Assembly: GCF_020515695.1 (NCBI RefSeq)
Contig: NZ_JAIWJA010000009.1
Location: 62,001 to 126,000 of the forward strand
From: Pseudomonas sp. MWU16-30317
GTDB lineage: Bacteria; Pseudomonadota; Gammaproteobacteria; Pseudomonadales; Pseudomonadaceae
Direction: 5' to 3'
Length of the DNA: 64,000 nt
Part shown: positions 51,711 to 60,394 of the stretch, in pieces
How the letters are laid out: the number at the start of each line of letters is the position of its first letter
Position numbering within the stretch: position 1 is the stretch's first letter
Program-made: the position numbers and the translations under genes
The notes under the pieces: model-generated
The model's input: only the letters and a program-made list of their open reading frames with translations
Told to the model about the DNA's origin: nothing
Database searches by the model: none

Positions 51711-54629
51711 ATGAATTTTTTTAAAAGCCTGCTACCCAAATCACTGACGTCGCGCATATTGGGGATGTTGTCCATTCTGATAATGGCTTTTCTGACGACT
51801 GGGCTGGGTCTGTTTTATAAAAATCAGCTGCTTCAGCATATTGAAGAGATACAAGACACCGCTAACATGTTGATCGAGGTTGCCGCACAAGCGGTAGAGG
51901 AAAGTGTAGTCATCGGCGATTACGATACGATCCAGAGAACCCTCGAAAAAACCTTGGCTCGCTCGCCGTTCAACTCGGCCATGTTTATTGACCTGTCAGG
52001 TGGAGTGATTCGCCTGCAGGCACCGAGTGCTCCTTTTGGAAGAGCCCCGGCGTGGATAGAGTCTCAAGTCGCTGCAAGATTATTCGATGTCAATCGTCCG
52101 ATAACTATTGGGGGGAAAGATTATGGCGTGATGCGCCTGTCTTTCAATGCCGAGAAAATTGCTGCCGAACTCTATAATCTGGTAGTACAAGCTACGCTAT
52201 TGGCAGTGTTTTTTCTAATTATAAGCTTGATGTTGATGGGGTTCATGATCAAGCGTTCGCTTGCCCATCTAGGCAAACTTCACTCTTATGAGGCGGAAAT
52301 CGCGTCAGGCGCAGTGGCAGCAGAAGCTATGTTGGTCGCTGATGCTCCCATGGAAATACAAGAGGCTATAAAGGCAGTAAACCGTACTGCAGCGAGCATG
52401 CGCAATCACTTTGGTCAGCGCATCGAATCGTTGATGAATACCTTGGTGCAACATAAAAATGCCTTGGATGAGGTTTCAATCGTTTGCGAAGTTTCGGCCT
52501 CCGGCCGTATCACCTATGTTAACGAACGCTTCGTGACAAGCTCACAGCATTCGCGAGCAGAGCTTTTAGAGTTGACCATCGATGAAGTCTGGACAGGCAT
52601 GTCTTCAGCTAATCAGCCGTGGCAGTGGGCACCTGAAAATGACGTGTGGAACGGTGAGGTCAGGCTCTCAGGTCGTGCCGGCACGGAACAATGGCATCGA
52701 CGCACTATCATCCCCATTCTCGATGATGGGGGCGGCGTTGAAAAATATATTTGCATCGATATCGATATTACCGATCGCAAAGAGTTTGAGGTCGCGATTC
52801 TGGATAACTCCAGGAGGCAAAATTTGATCGCCTTGTTTGGCCAGCAGGCACTGACAGTAGAAAACATCAGTGCCTTAGGTAAACGAGTAGCATTAACCGC
52901 GGCGCATGGATTGAAATTAAGCACGGCGGCTTTATTGGTCGTTGACCGAGTGAGTCACGGGGTCATCCTCAGCGCTGAGGTTGGCTTGACCGACTTTGAC
53001 ATTCATGATGGCGATCATAATGACTTTTTGAACGGTATTGCTTCTTCTGTTGGGTTTAGCATTACTCCGGACGGGCCTGATGCTGTCTACAAGCTGCTCA
53101 CTGGTGATACAGTGGACGCTTTCAATATTAGAAGTGGTATAGAGGTTGATATATCTTGTAGAGAGGTCTTCAAGGGCGTTCTTGGGGTTTATGCCTGCAC
53201 CGATCACCCCTTTACAAGTGAAGATATCAGCTACATTCAAACACTGGCCAACCTGTTGGCAGCTGCCCTTGAAAGAGATGACGCAAAGAAAAAGCTGACC
53301 TATCTAGCCGAAAATGATTCTCTCACCCATCTGCCTAACCGCTGGTTTCTTAACAATTATTTACGCGATGCAATCAGTCGGGCAGCGTCCGCGTCAGATG
53401 CAATAAGCGTCATATTCATCGATTTGGACAGATTCAAAACCGTGAACGACACCATGGGGCATTCGGTAGGCGATGAATTGCTTATCCAGGCGAGTCGGCG
53501 CCTTGAAGATTGCATTGATGAGAACAGTATGGTTGCACGACTGGGAGGTGATGAATTCTCGATCGTGGTCACACACCATGTTTATTCTGAGCGTTTTATC
53601 AAATCGCTCGCGACCCGTGTCGTTGATGCGTTGGAGAAGCCGTTCAGCCTTCGCGGCCAGGATATATTCGTTTCAGCGAGTGTAGGTATCGCAAATTATC
53701 CGTTTGATGGGGGTGACGCTGGCGTTATCCTCAAGAATGCTGATACAGCCATGTATCACGCAAAAAAAAGTGGCCGCAATAATTTCAAGTTTTATAATTC
53801 CGAGATGAACGAAAGTGCAATCAAGCGCTTACAAACCGAAACGCTATTGCGCGGGGCGCTTGATCGCGATGAGTTTATTCTGCATTTTCAGCCAAAGGTA
53901 AGTCTCGAAAATGGCGGGATCAGTGGTTTGGAGGCGTTATTGCGGTGGCATCATCCAGTGCAAGGTCTGGTTTCTCCCGCTGATTTCATCCCTATGCTTG
54001 AGGACACTGGCCTGATAATTCCTGTAGGTGAATGGGTTATCCGGAAAGTCTGTGAAACCATAAAAAGCTGGGAAGAAAATAATCTAAGAGTGGTGCCGAT
54101 CGCCATCAATCTGTCAGCCAGGCAGCTTCAGGTAAAGGGCTTGGCTAAAATCGTCAAGCACATTTTGGAAGAGTACGGCGTCGATCCTGCTCTTTTAGAA
54201 TTCGAGCTTACCGAATCAGTGCTGATGATTGATCCCGAGTCGGCAGTGGAAATACTTCGAGATATAAAGTCATACGGTATCAGTCTTTCGGTCGACGATT
54301 TCGGCACTGGCTATTCCAGTTTAGCCTACTTGAAGCGATTTCCTATTGATACCTTGAAAATCGATAGGATGTTTATAAAAGATATAATGAGCAATCATGA
54401 GGATGCCGCCATCACCAGAGCGGTAATAGTATTGGCGCACGAGTTGGATCTTAAAGTAATTGCCGAAGGTGTAGAAACAAACGAGCAACTAGAACTGCTC
54501 GTCAAGCATGGCTGCGATCAAATACAGGGTTATCTTTTTAGCAAGCCTTTGCCCAGTGATGATTGTGCTGCCCTGATTAAATTGTCACATAGTTTGAATA
54601 TGAGGTTTGCTGAAAATGGTTTCGCGTAA
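51711..54629 (+). CDS. Membrane GGDEF-EAL protein (c-di-GMP synthase/phosphodiesterase) with PAS and GAF-like domains
   Basis: A protein of 972 residues with GGAGAGG before its ATG. Two membrane helices (about 17-37 and 161-183) flank a periplasmic domain of about 120 residues. A PAS-type region (about 250-365, ending CIDIDITDRKEFE) and a GAF-like region (about 375-520) follow. The GGDEF motif is intact (G612-G613-D614-E615-F616), and the EAL domain is complete (E741-A-L in LEALLRW, DDFGTGYSSLAYLKRFPID, LKIDRMFIKDI, EGVETNEQLELL, QGYLFSKPL). The inhibitory I-site RxxD upstream of GGDEF is not present (DENS there). Both activities are therefore possible. It is co-transcribed with the binding protein gene. 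Confidence 0.93.
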   Translation: MNFFKSLLPKSLTSRILGMLSILIMAFLTTGLGLFYKNQLLQHIEEIQDTANMLIEVAAQAVEESVVIGDYDTIQRTLEKTLARSPFNSAMFIDLSGGVIRLQAPSAPFGRAPAWIESQVAARLFDVNRPITIGGKDYGVMRLSFNAEKIAAELYNLVVQATLLAVFFLIISLMLMGFMIKRSLAHLGKLHSYEAEIASGAVAAEAMLVADAPMEIQEAIKAVNRTAASMRNHFGQRIESLMNTLVQHKNALDEVSIVCEVSASGRITYVNERFVTSSQHSRAELLELTIDEVWTGMSSANQPWQWAPENDVWNGEVRLSGRAGTEQWHRRTIIPILDDGGGVEKYICIDIDITDRKEFEVAILDNSRRQNLIALFGQQALTVENISALGKRVALTAAHGLKLSTAALLVVDRVSHGVILSAEVGLTDFDIHDGDHNDFLNGIASSVGFSITPDGPDAVYKLLTGDTVDAFNIRSGIEVDISCREVFKGVLGVYACTDHPFTSEDISYIQTLANLLAAALERDDAKKKLTYLAENDSLTHLPNRWFLNNYLRDAISRAASASDAISVIFIDLDRFKTVNDTMGHSVGDELLIQASRRLEDCIDENSMVARLGGDEFSIVVTHHVYSERFIKSLATRVVDALEKPFSLRGQDIFVSASVGIANYPFDGGDAGVILKNADTAMYHAKKSGRNNFKFYNSEMNESAIKRLQTETLLRGALDRDEFILHFQPKVSLENGGISGLEALLRWHHPVQGLVSPADFIPMLEDTGLIIPVGEWVIRKVCETIKSWEENNLRVVPIAINLSARQLQVKGLAKIVKHILEEYGVDPALLEFELTESVLMIDPESAVEILRDIKSYGISLSVDDFGTGYSSLAYLKRFPIDTLKIDRMFIKDIMSNHEDAAITRAVIVLAHELDLKVIAEGVETNEQLELLVKHGCDQIQGYLFSKPLPSDDCAALIKLSHSLNMRFAENGFA

Positions 54630-54641
54630 CTTCACCCGCGC

Positions 54642-55727
54642 CTACCGAGGTGGCAACTGAAAGGTTGCCAACACCGGCAAATGATCGGATATCTCCAACG
54701 TATCATCCTGCCTCACCATCGCCTCCTGGCGCGTAATCCGTGGGCTATGGAACAGATAATCCACTGTCCGATCCGGGCTATCCCCCGTCTGACCGTTGGG
54801 ATAATGCGTCAGCCATTGCGCGCGATCGACACTGCCGACCTCGGCATTGCTGGGGATCATCGGGTACTTGTCCCACAGCAGGTGCAGATCGGCGTCCGCT
54901 GAATAGCGTTGCTGTTGGTCGGGTGCCAGGCGTTGACGCTGGCCCAGTGGCAGCAGCTCGAAATCGCCGCCGATCAGCCAGGTTTCGCCATGGGCTTCCA
55001 GTTGATCGAGCTGCTGGCTGACGGCCTGCAGTTGACGCAGTTGCGTATCCCGCCCGGTGGCATAGCGATCGAGGCGCGTGTTGAGCACCGCCAGTTGACC
55101 ACCGCTCTGGATCGGCAGGTAGACTTTGAGCAGCGCCCGTTGGGGCGCGAACGGCAGCTTGAAGGGATTGCCTTCGGTGCGTTGCGGCAGTTGCAGGCGT
55201 TCGGCGTGCTCGATGCGGTAGCGGCTCAGGGTCGCCAGCGTGCGGCCGACGCTGCCGAAGACGTGCGTACTCGGGTCGAAGTCGGCCTTCCACTCATAGG
55301 CCTGGGCGGAACAGGGATAGAGGTCGGCGAGGCGTTCACGGATCAAGGCCAGTTGATCCTGGTAATCGCTGGACTTGGCGCCCTTGTCCACGGCCTGCAG
55401 CAGGACCACGTCCGGTTGCTCGTCGCGGATGACGCGCGACACTTCATCAAGGTTATAGGCGAGGTCGGCGCTGGTGGCGCGATCATCCGGGCCGCGGTCG
55501 TCGGCCAGCTCGTACCAGAACACATAGCGCTTGCCGGCCAGGAACTGCACGTTCCAGGTCATCACCTTGAGGCCTTGGCCTGCGGCCAGTTCGGGGGCGC
55601 CAGCATGACACTGCACGGCGATGTTCTGCCGTGCCGGCGGTCGCCAGCTCACTGCGTGTATGGCCAAAAACACCAGCAGTATGGCCAGGGCAATCAGGAT
55701 CAAGGTGTAGCGCAGCAGTCGGCTCAT
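54642..55727 (-). CDS. Endonuclease/exonuclease/phosphatase (EEP) family membrane-anchored protein
   Basis: A protein of 361 residues from the ATG at 55727; an upstream frame would add 21 non-family residues. One N-terminal membrane helix (YTLILIALAILLVFLAIHAV) is followed by an EEP domain: LKVMTWNVQFLAGKR (metal-binding Asn), VVLLQAVDKGAK (Gln here where an acidic residue is common, but D and K follow), LAVLNTRLDRYATGRD, WLIGGDFELLPLG and DRTVDYLFHSPRI, SDHLPVLATF with the catalytic Asp-His. It is likely a periplasmic or outer-face phosphodiesterase of unknown substrate. Its gene ends close to the GGDEF-EAL gene and follows yciC. Confidence 0.85.
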   Translation of the reverse strand: MSRLLRYTLILIALAILLVFLAIHAVSWRPPARQNIAVQCHAGAPELAAGQGLKVMTWNVQFLAGKRYVFWYELADDRGPDDRATSADLAYNLDEVSRVIRDEQPDVVLLQAVDKGAKSSDYQDQLALIRERLADLYPCSAQAYEWKADFDPSTHVFGSVGRTLATLSRYRIEHAERLQLPQRTEGNPFKLPFAPQRALLKVYLPIQSGGQLAVLNTRLDRYATGRDTQLRQLQAVSQQLDQLEAHGETWLIGGDFELLPLGQRQRLAPDQQQRYSADADLHLLWDKYPMIPSNAEVGSVDRAQWLTHYPNGQTGDSPDRTVDYLFHSPRITRQEAMVRQDDTLEISDHLPVLATFQLPPR

Positions 55728-55797
55728 GGGCGAGGCAGGTCGGTCAAGATCATCTCCCGAGCATAACCGACGCTGGGGCCCGCTGCACACCCGTGCT

Positions 55798-56469
55798 TCA
55801 CGCGGTGCTGTTGTCCAGGTCGGGTTCGGTGACCAGCATGAACAGGCGGAACATCACCACGCTGGTGAACAACTGCAAAAAACTGTTGAGGCTGTCGATG
55901 ATCAGGTCCACCAGCGGGTTCTGGCCGGCGGGGTAGAGCATGCCGCTGGCGTCGTCCAGCAACCACAATGGGATCAGCGCCGCGAGGATGCAGGCCATGA
56001 TCTGCCAGAAACGCCCGCGGCTCAGTTCCAGACTCTGCTTGATGGCAGCCAGCGGCGTCAGCCCGCGCAGCACCAGCAAGTACTCGGAAAACGCCAGCTT
56101 GGCCATCACCCACAACCCCGGCAGGATGAACAACGACATGCCGAGCATGATCAGCAGCGTGCTGATGGCGGCCAGCAAGGCGTAAGGCGGCCAGATCCGC
56201 AGGGCAACGGCCATCAGGTCGCGATGGCGCGGCGTGTCGCCATTGCTGCGCGCATCGAGAAACAGGATCAGCGCCCCGGTGTACAGCGGGTAGAACAGCA
56301 GCCCGACCATGACCTCGAACACGGGCGAGCCGTCCGGACCGACCAGATGCCCCACCAGTTGCCGGCCCAGCGATTCAAGCACCAGCAGCGGCAGGCACAG
56401 TTGGGCAATCGCCCACAGATTGCGTTGGGAGAAGTAAAGCGAGTCGCGCAGAACGCTGAGTGGATTCAT
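55798..56469 (-). CDS. YciC family inner-membrane protein
   Basis: A protein of 223 residues with five to six hydrophobic segments (IAQLCLPLLVLESL, VMVGLLFYPLYTGALILFL, YALLAAISTLLIMLGMSLFI, MACILAALIPLWLL, LFTSVVMFRLFML). The start MNPLSVLRDSLYFSQRNLW and RGLTPLAAIKQSLELSRGRFW are typical of YciC (UPF0259). Function unknown. It lies 70 bases upstream of the EEP gene on the same strand and is probably co-transcribed with it. Confidence 0.88.
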   Translation of the reverse strand: MNPLSVLRDSLYFSQRNLWAIAQLCLPLLVLESLGRQLVGHLVGPDGSPVFEVMVGLLFYPLYTGALILFLDARSNGDTPRHRDLMAVALRIWPPYALLAAISTLLIMLGMSLFILPGLWVMAKLAFSEYLLVLRGLTPLAAIKQSLELSRGRFWQIMACILAALIPLWLLDDASGMLYPAGQNPLVDLIIDSLNSFLQLFTSVVMFRLFMLVTEPDLDNSTA

Positions 56470-56613
56470 GGGTCAAAAAATTCAGAGTCAAAGCAATTGC
56501 ACACTGTAGACGATGCGCCAGAGCCCTCCAACCGCTGTCACCTGTGCAGTAAATAATCTTTCATGGGGCCGGGCTATTGAATCGGTGCCCATGCTGCCCC
56601 ATTAATCCTCTGT

Positions 56614-56636
56614 ACCCGGTTCACCGTGAACCCGGT
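56614..56636. promoter_or_regulatory. Near-perfect palindrome upstream of the DUF2076 gene
   Basis: ACCCGGTTCAC, one central C and GTGAACCCGGT form an 11-bp dyad with one mismatch, 33 bases before the ATG at 56669. It could be an operator or a 5' UTR hairpin. Confidence 0.4.
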
Positions 56637-56668
56637 CGGATCAATTCCGGCAATCTGACGAGGTCGCC

Positions 56669-57409
56669 ATGAACAGCGATGAACAAACCCTGATCGATGG
56701 ACTGTTTTCCCGGTTGCAACAAGCCGAAAAGGACTCAGGCCCGCGCGACGCACAGGCGCAGGAGCGGATCAAGGAACACGTGGCCGCCCAGCCGAACGTG
56801 GCCTATTACATGGCCCAGTCGATTCTGGTGCAGGAAGCGGCCATAAAGCGTCTCGATGAGCAGAACAAAAAGCTGCAGGCCGATCTGGCCCAGGCTCAAG
56901 CGCAGCTGCAGGCTCAGACCGCCCCGGCGACGAGCAGCGGCGGTGGTGGTTTCCTGTCGAGTATCTTCGGCAGCGGCTCTCGTGATTCGGCGCCTGCCGC
57001 TCCGGCGCCCTCGACCGGCGGATGGCGTGAGCCGGCGCCGCGTTATGCCGCGCCGCCGCCTCAAGCTCCGCAGCAGCAATATGCCCAGCCAGCGCCTGCG
57101 GCCGCGCCGGCGGGTGGCGGTTTCATGCGTGGCGCGCTGCAGACGGCGGCGGGCGTGGCCGGTGGGGTGATGCTCGCTGAAGGTATCAGCAGCCTGTTCC
57201 ATCACAACTCCCAGCCTCAGGAAATTGTCGAGGTGTTGCAGGAGTCGCCTGCCCAGTCCAACGACTGGGGCGGTGGTGGCGGTGAAGAACAGCAACGCCT
57301 GAGCAATAACGACAGCTGGGGCAACAACGACCAGGATGGTATTGCCGACAGTGGTTACGATGATGGCGGCAGCGGCTTCTTCTCGGATGACGATGATAGT
57401 TTCGTCTGA
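56669..57409 (+). CDS. DUF2076 family protein
   Basis: A protein of 246 residues with GACGAGG before the ATG. The N-terminal DUF2076 core (MNSDEQTLIDGLFSRLQQAE, VAYYMAQSILVQEAAIKRLDEQ) continues into a coiled-coil (NKKLQADLAQAQAQLQAQ, about 70-90). A Gly/Pro/Ala-rich linker follows (about 92-150), then MRGALQTAAGVAGGVMLAEGISSLF and an acidic tail ending in DDGGSGFFSDDDDSF. No signal peptide is visible, and the domain's role is unknown. A strong terminator follows directly. Confidence 0.9.
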   Translation: MNSDEQTLIDGLFSRLQQAEKDSGPRDAQAQERIKEHVAAQPNVAYYMAQSILVQEAAIKRLDEQNKKLQADLAQAQAQLQAQTAPATSSGGGGFLSSIFGSGSRDSAPAAPAPSTGGWREPAPRYAAPPPQAPQQQYAQPAPAAAPAGGGFMRGALQTAAGVAGGVMLAEGISSLFHHNSQPQEIVEVLQESPAQSNDWGGGGGEEQQRLSNNDSWGNNDQDGIADSGYDDGGSGFFSDDDDSFV

Positions 57410-57430
57410 TTGATTGCCTTGTTGCACAGG

Positions 57431-57458
57431 ACCGGCCTCTAGATGAGGCCGGTTTTTT
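57431..57458 (+). terminator. Rho-independent terminator of the DUF2076 gene
   Basis: ACCGGCCTC and GAGGCCGGT form a perfect 9-bp stem around a 5-base loop, followed by six T. The right arm and T-tract are the first bases of a 98-base direct repeat and recur 98 bases later without the left arm. Confidence 0.9.
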
Positions 57459-57638
57459 GTGTGGGTATTGGTGTCAGGCATGCAGCCGTCTTCGCGGGCA
57501 AGCCTTGCTCCCACAGGCGTACACCGCACCATTGTGGGAGATGAGGCCGGTTTTTTGTGTGGGTATTGGTGTCGGGCATGCAGCCGTCTTCGCGGGCAAG
57601 CCTTGCTCCCACAGGCGTACACCGCACCATTGTGGGAG
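57443..57638. repeat. Two tandem 98-base direct repeats with REP and terminator remnants
   Basis: 57443-57540 and 57541-57638 are identical except for one base (A versus G at repeat position 34). Each copy holds the right half of the DUF2076 terminator plus a REP unit (TTCGCGGGCAAGCCTTGCTC). This fills most of the 388-base gap between DUF2076 and the NYN gene; no gene is seen in the gap. Confidence 0.92.
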
Positions 57639-57655
57639 CAAGGCTTGCCCGCGAT
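57589..57655. repeat. REPIN (perfect inverted REP pair)
   Basis: TTCGCGGGCAAGCCTTGCTC and its opposed copy GAGCAAGGCTTGCCCGCGA lie about 30 bases apart, with arms that are exact reverse complements over more than 20 bases, able to form a long hairpin. It spans the second repeat copy and its right border. Confidence 0.85.
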
Positions 57656-57797
57656 GAGGCCATAACAGGCGCCCGATAAAACTGCCGATACCCAGCAGCG
57701 AATTCACAGCAACCCTCCCCAGGCTGGCATACTGGCGCCTCTTTCGGGCATTGGTTGCAATGCTCGCCCCAGCGGTCAATGTTCACGAGGACGAGCG

Positions 57798-58277
57798 GTG
57801 AAGAGAATCGCGGTGTTCGCCGACGTACAGAACCTCTATTACACGGTGCGTCAGGCATACGGTTGCCATTTCAACTATGCCGCCCTGTGGGCCGATATCA
57901 GCCAGCACGGCGAGATCGTCGAGGCGTACGCCTATGCCATCGATCGTGGCGACAGCAAACAGCAACAGTTCCAGCAGATCCTGCGCAATCTGGGTTTCGT
58001 GGTGAAACTCAAGCCGTATATCCAGCGCAGCGACGGTTCCGCCAAAGGGGACTGGGATGTGGGCATCACCATCGATATCATGGACGCCGCGCCTCATGTC
58101 GACGAGGTGGTGCTGGCCTCGGGCGATGGTGATTTCGACCTGCTGCTCGAACGTATCATCGGCAAGCATGGGGTCAATGCGGTGGCCTACGGCGTGCCGG
58201 GGCTGACCGCCAATTCGCTGATTCGCGCCGCCAGCCGTTATGTGCCGATAGACGGCGGGCTGCTGCTGCGAAATTGA
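57798..58277 (+). CDS. NYN domain protein (LabA/DUF88 family)
   Basis: A protein of 159 residues from a GTG at 57798 with GAGGACGAGC upstream. The NYN (PIN-like) nuclease fold is indicated by RIAVFADVQNLYYTV (first Asp and Asn), KGDWDVGITIDIMDAA (second acidic cluster) and VVLASGDGDFDLLLERI (SGDGDF metal-binding motif), then VNAVAYGVPGLTANSLIRAA. Such proteins are metal-dependent ribonucleases or RNA-associated proteins. It is followed after 31 bases by the exonuclease gene on the same strand. Confidence 0.9.
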   Translation: MKRIAVFADVQNLYYTVRQAYGCHFNYAALWADISQHGEIVEAYAYAIDRGDSKQQQFQQILRNLGFVVKLKPYIQRSDGSAKGDWDVGITIDIMDAAPHVDEVVLASGDGDFDLLLERIIGKHGVNAVAYGVPGLTANSLIRAASRYVPIDGGLLLRN

Positions 58278-58308
58278 AAGCCTTGAAATTGATTCTGCTG
58301 GAGCTGTT

Positions 58309-58914
58309 GTGGACCGTATAGCCGTCATCGACTTTGAAACCACCGGGCTGTCGCCGGGTGCCTGCCGCGCCACCGAAATCGCCGTGGTGATGCTGGAGCG
58401 CGGGCAGATCGTCGAGCGCTATCAGAGCCTGATGAACGCTGGCGTGCCGATCCCGGCGTTCATTACCGGCCTGACCGGGATATCCACGGCCATGGTGCGC
58501 AAAGCCCCAGCTGCGGCGCAGGTGATGAACGAAGTTGCCGAGTTCGTCGGCGATGTTCCGTTGGTCGCGCACAACGCTTCGTTCGACCAGAAGTTCTGGG
58601 ACTACGAGCTGGGCCTGGTGCGTCGTCGTCGCGCGCAATCGTTCGCCTGCTCGCTGTTGCTGGCGCGACGCTTGTTGCCGGCCGCTCCCGATCACAAGCT
58701 TGGCACGCTCACTCGCTGGGCCAACCTGCCGCACACCGGCCAGGCTCACCGGGCCATGGCTGACGCCGAGATGGCCGCCAACTTGCTGCAGCACCTGGCC
58801 ACCGAACTGCGCCAGACCCACGGTTTGAGCAACGTCGGCCATGAACTGTTCTGCTCTTTGCAGAAAGTCCCCAAGGCGAAGATCGCCGAGGTGCTGCAAA
58901 GGCATCGCGGGTAA
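58309..58914 (+). CDS. DnaQ-type 3'-5' exonuclease
   Basis: A protein of 201 residues from a GTG at 58309 with GGAG upstream. DEDDh motifs: AVIDFETTGLSPG (D, E), then LVAHNASFDQKFW (D) and HRAMADAEMAANLL (H, D). It resembles PolC/DnaQ-like exonucleases of free-standing type and may act in DNA repair or RNA turnover. It is not the polymerase III epsilon subunit, which would be about 240 residues and carry a C-terminal alpha-binding tail. It probably shares a transcript with the NYN gene. Confidence 0.9.
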   Translation: MDRIAVIDFETTGLSPGACRATEIAVVMLERGQIVERYQSLMNAGVPIPAFITGLTGISTAMVRKAPAAAQVMNEVAEFVGDVPLVAHNASFDQKFWDYELGLVRRRRAQSFACSLLLARRLLPAAPDHKLGTLTRWANLPHTGQAHRAMADAEMAANLLQHLATELRQTHGLSNVGHELFCSLQKVPKAKIAEVLQRHRG

Positions 58915-59011
58915 GTCAGCATTGATGCGGCGCACATGTACCCCAAGACACACGAAACGCAGCCTTACAGGTAAACTGCGCGCCATTGCTGAAATTTCTG
59001 ACGGTAGACCC

Positions 59012-60340
59012 ATGACATTCGCCTCCCTCGGCCTGATCGAACCCCTGTTGCGCGCCCTTGAAACCCTCGGTTATCAGACCCCTACGCCCGTCCAGGCGCA
59101 GGCGATACCCGCAGTGCTGGCCGGCCGCGACCTGATGGCGGCGGCGCAGACCGGCACCGGCAAGACCGCCGGTTTCGGTTTGCCGTTGCTGCAGCGCCTG
59201 ACCCAGGAAGGCGCCGTGGTCGCGCCCAACTCGGTCCGCGCGCTGATCCTGGTGCCCACCCGCGAGCTCGCCGAGCAGGTCCACGCCAACATCGCCGAAT
59301 ACGCCGAACACCTGCCGCTGCGCACCTACGCGGTGTACGGCGGGGTCAGCATCAATCCGCAGATGATGAAGCTGCGCAAGGGTGTCGATCTGCTGGTGGC
59401 CACCCCTGGCCGTTTGCTCGACCTGTTTCGCCAGAACGCCGTCAAGTTTTCGCAACTGCAGACGCTGGTGCTGGATGAAGCCGACCGCATGCTCGACCTC
59501 GGGTTTTCCGAAGAGCTGCGCGATATCTACAAGGCGCTGCCGAAAAAACGCCAGACGCTGTTGTTTTCTGCGACGTTCTCCGAAGCCATCCGGGCGATGG
59601 CCGGGCAAACGCTCGACAACCCGCTGAGCATCGAAGTCAGCCCGCGCAACGTGGCTGCCAGTACGGTCAAGCAGTGGATCGTCACTGTGGATAAAAAGCG
59701 CAAGCCGGAGCTGTTCATCCACTTGCTCAAGCAGCAGCACTGGAAACAGGTGCTGGTGTTCGCCAAGACCCGCAAGGGCGTCGATGAACTGGTGGACCGC
59801 CTGCAAGGGCTGGGCATCAACGCTGATGGCATCCATGGTGACAAGCCGCAGGCCACTCGCCAGCGCGCGCTGGATCGGTTCAAGGCCAGTGAAGTACAGA
59901 TTCTGGTGGCTACCGACGTCGCCGCCCGCGGGCTGGATATCGAAGAACTGCCGACAGTGGTCAACTTCGATCTGCCGATCGTTGCCGAAGACTATGTGCA
60001 TCGCATCGGCCGAACCGGGCGCGCGGGTTTGAGTGGCGAGGCGATCTCGCTGGTCTGTGCCGATGAAGTGCAATTGCTGGCGGCCATTGAAGCGCTGACT
60101 CGTCAGACGTTGCGACGCATCCAGGAGCCGGATTTCGAACCCGACCACCGCGTGCCGGAAACCAGCGCCAGCGGTGAAGTGGTGAAAAAACCGAAGAAGC
60201 CGAAAAAGCCCAAGGCCAGCAGCGGCAAGCGCAACCTGGGCAAATGGGTGGATAGCGGTGACAGTGAGCCGGCGCCTGCGGCCAAGCCTGTGCGCAAAGT
60301 CCCGGTGTTCAATACCGGACCGCGCAAGCGCAAGCCTTGA
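59012..60340 (+). CDS. rhlE: DEAD-box RNA helicase RhlE
   Basis: A protein of 442 residues from the ATG at 59012; the longer open frame upstream overlaps the exonuclease gene. All DEAD-box motifs are visible: the Q motif PTPVQAQAIPAVLAG, AAQTGTGKTAGF, PTRELAEQV, TPGRLLDLF, LDEADRMLDLGF, LLFSATF, ATDVAARGLDIEELP and HRIGRTGRAG. A basic C-terminal tail (KKPKKPKKPK) helps RNA binding. RhlE acts in ribosome assembly and mRNA turnover. It includes a TGTGGATAA at 59686-59694 (an exact DnaA-box 9-mer, probably by chance). Confidence 0.95.
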   Translation: MTFASLGLIEPLLRALETLGYQTPTPVQAQAIPAVLAGRDLMAAAQTGTGKTAGFGLPLLQRLTQEGAVVAPNSVRALILVPTRELAEQVHANIAEYAEHLPLRTYAVYGGVSINPQMMKLRKGVDLLVATPGRLLDLFRQNAVKFSQLQTLVLDEADRMLDLGFSEELRDIYKALPKKRQTLLFSATFSEAIRAMAGQTLDNPLSIEVSPRNVAASTVKQWIVTVDKKRKPELFIHLLKQQHWKQVLVFAKTRKGVDELVDRLQGLGINADGIHGDKPQATRQRALDRFKASEVQILVATDVAARGLDIEELPTVVNFDLPIVAEDYVHRIGRTGRAGLSGEAISLVCADEVQLLAAIEALTRQTLRRIQEPDFEPDHRVPETSASGEVVKKPKKPKKPKASSGKRNLGKWVDSGDSEPAPAAKPVRKVPVFNTGPRKRKP

Positions 60341-60357
60341 GATGATATACAAGCAGT

Positions 60358-60378
60358 GCCGGCCGCTAAGAGGCCGGT
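60358..60378. other. Hairpin between convergent rhlE and ABC transporter genes
   Basis: CCGGCC and GGCCGG are paired around a 7-base loop in the 54-base gap. There is no T-tract, so it is only a weak candidate for a transcription end. Confidence 0.35.
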
Positions 60379-60394
60379 ACAGCCGCCACTCAAT

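Noticed and set aside
57443..57655. Direct and inverted repeats that might suggest an insertion sequence or attachment site
   Set aside because: No transposase or integrase; the pieces are REP units and a terminator half in a tandem duplication.
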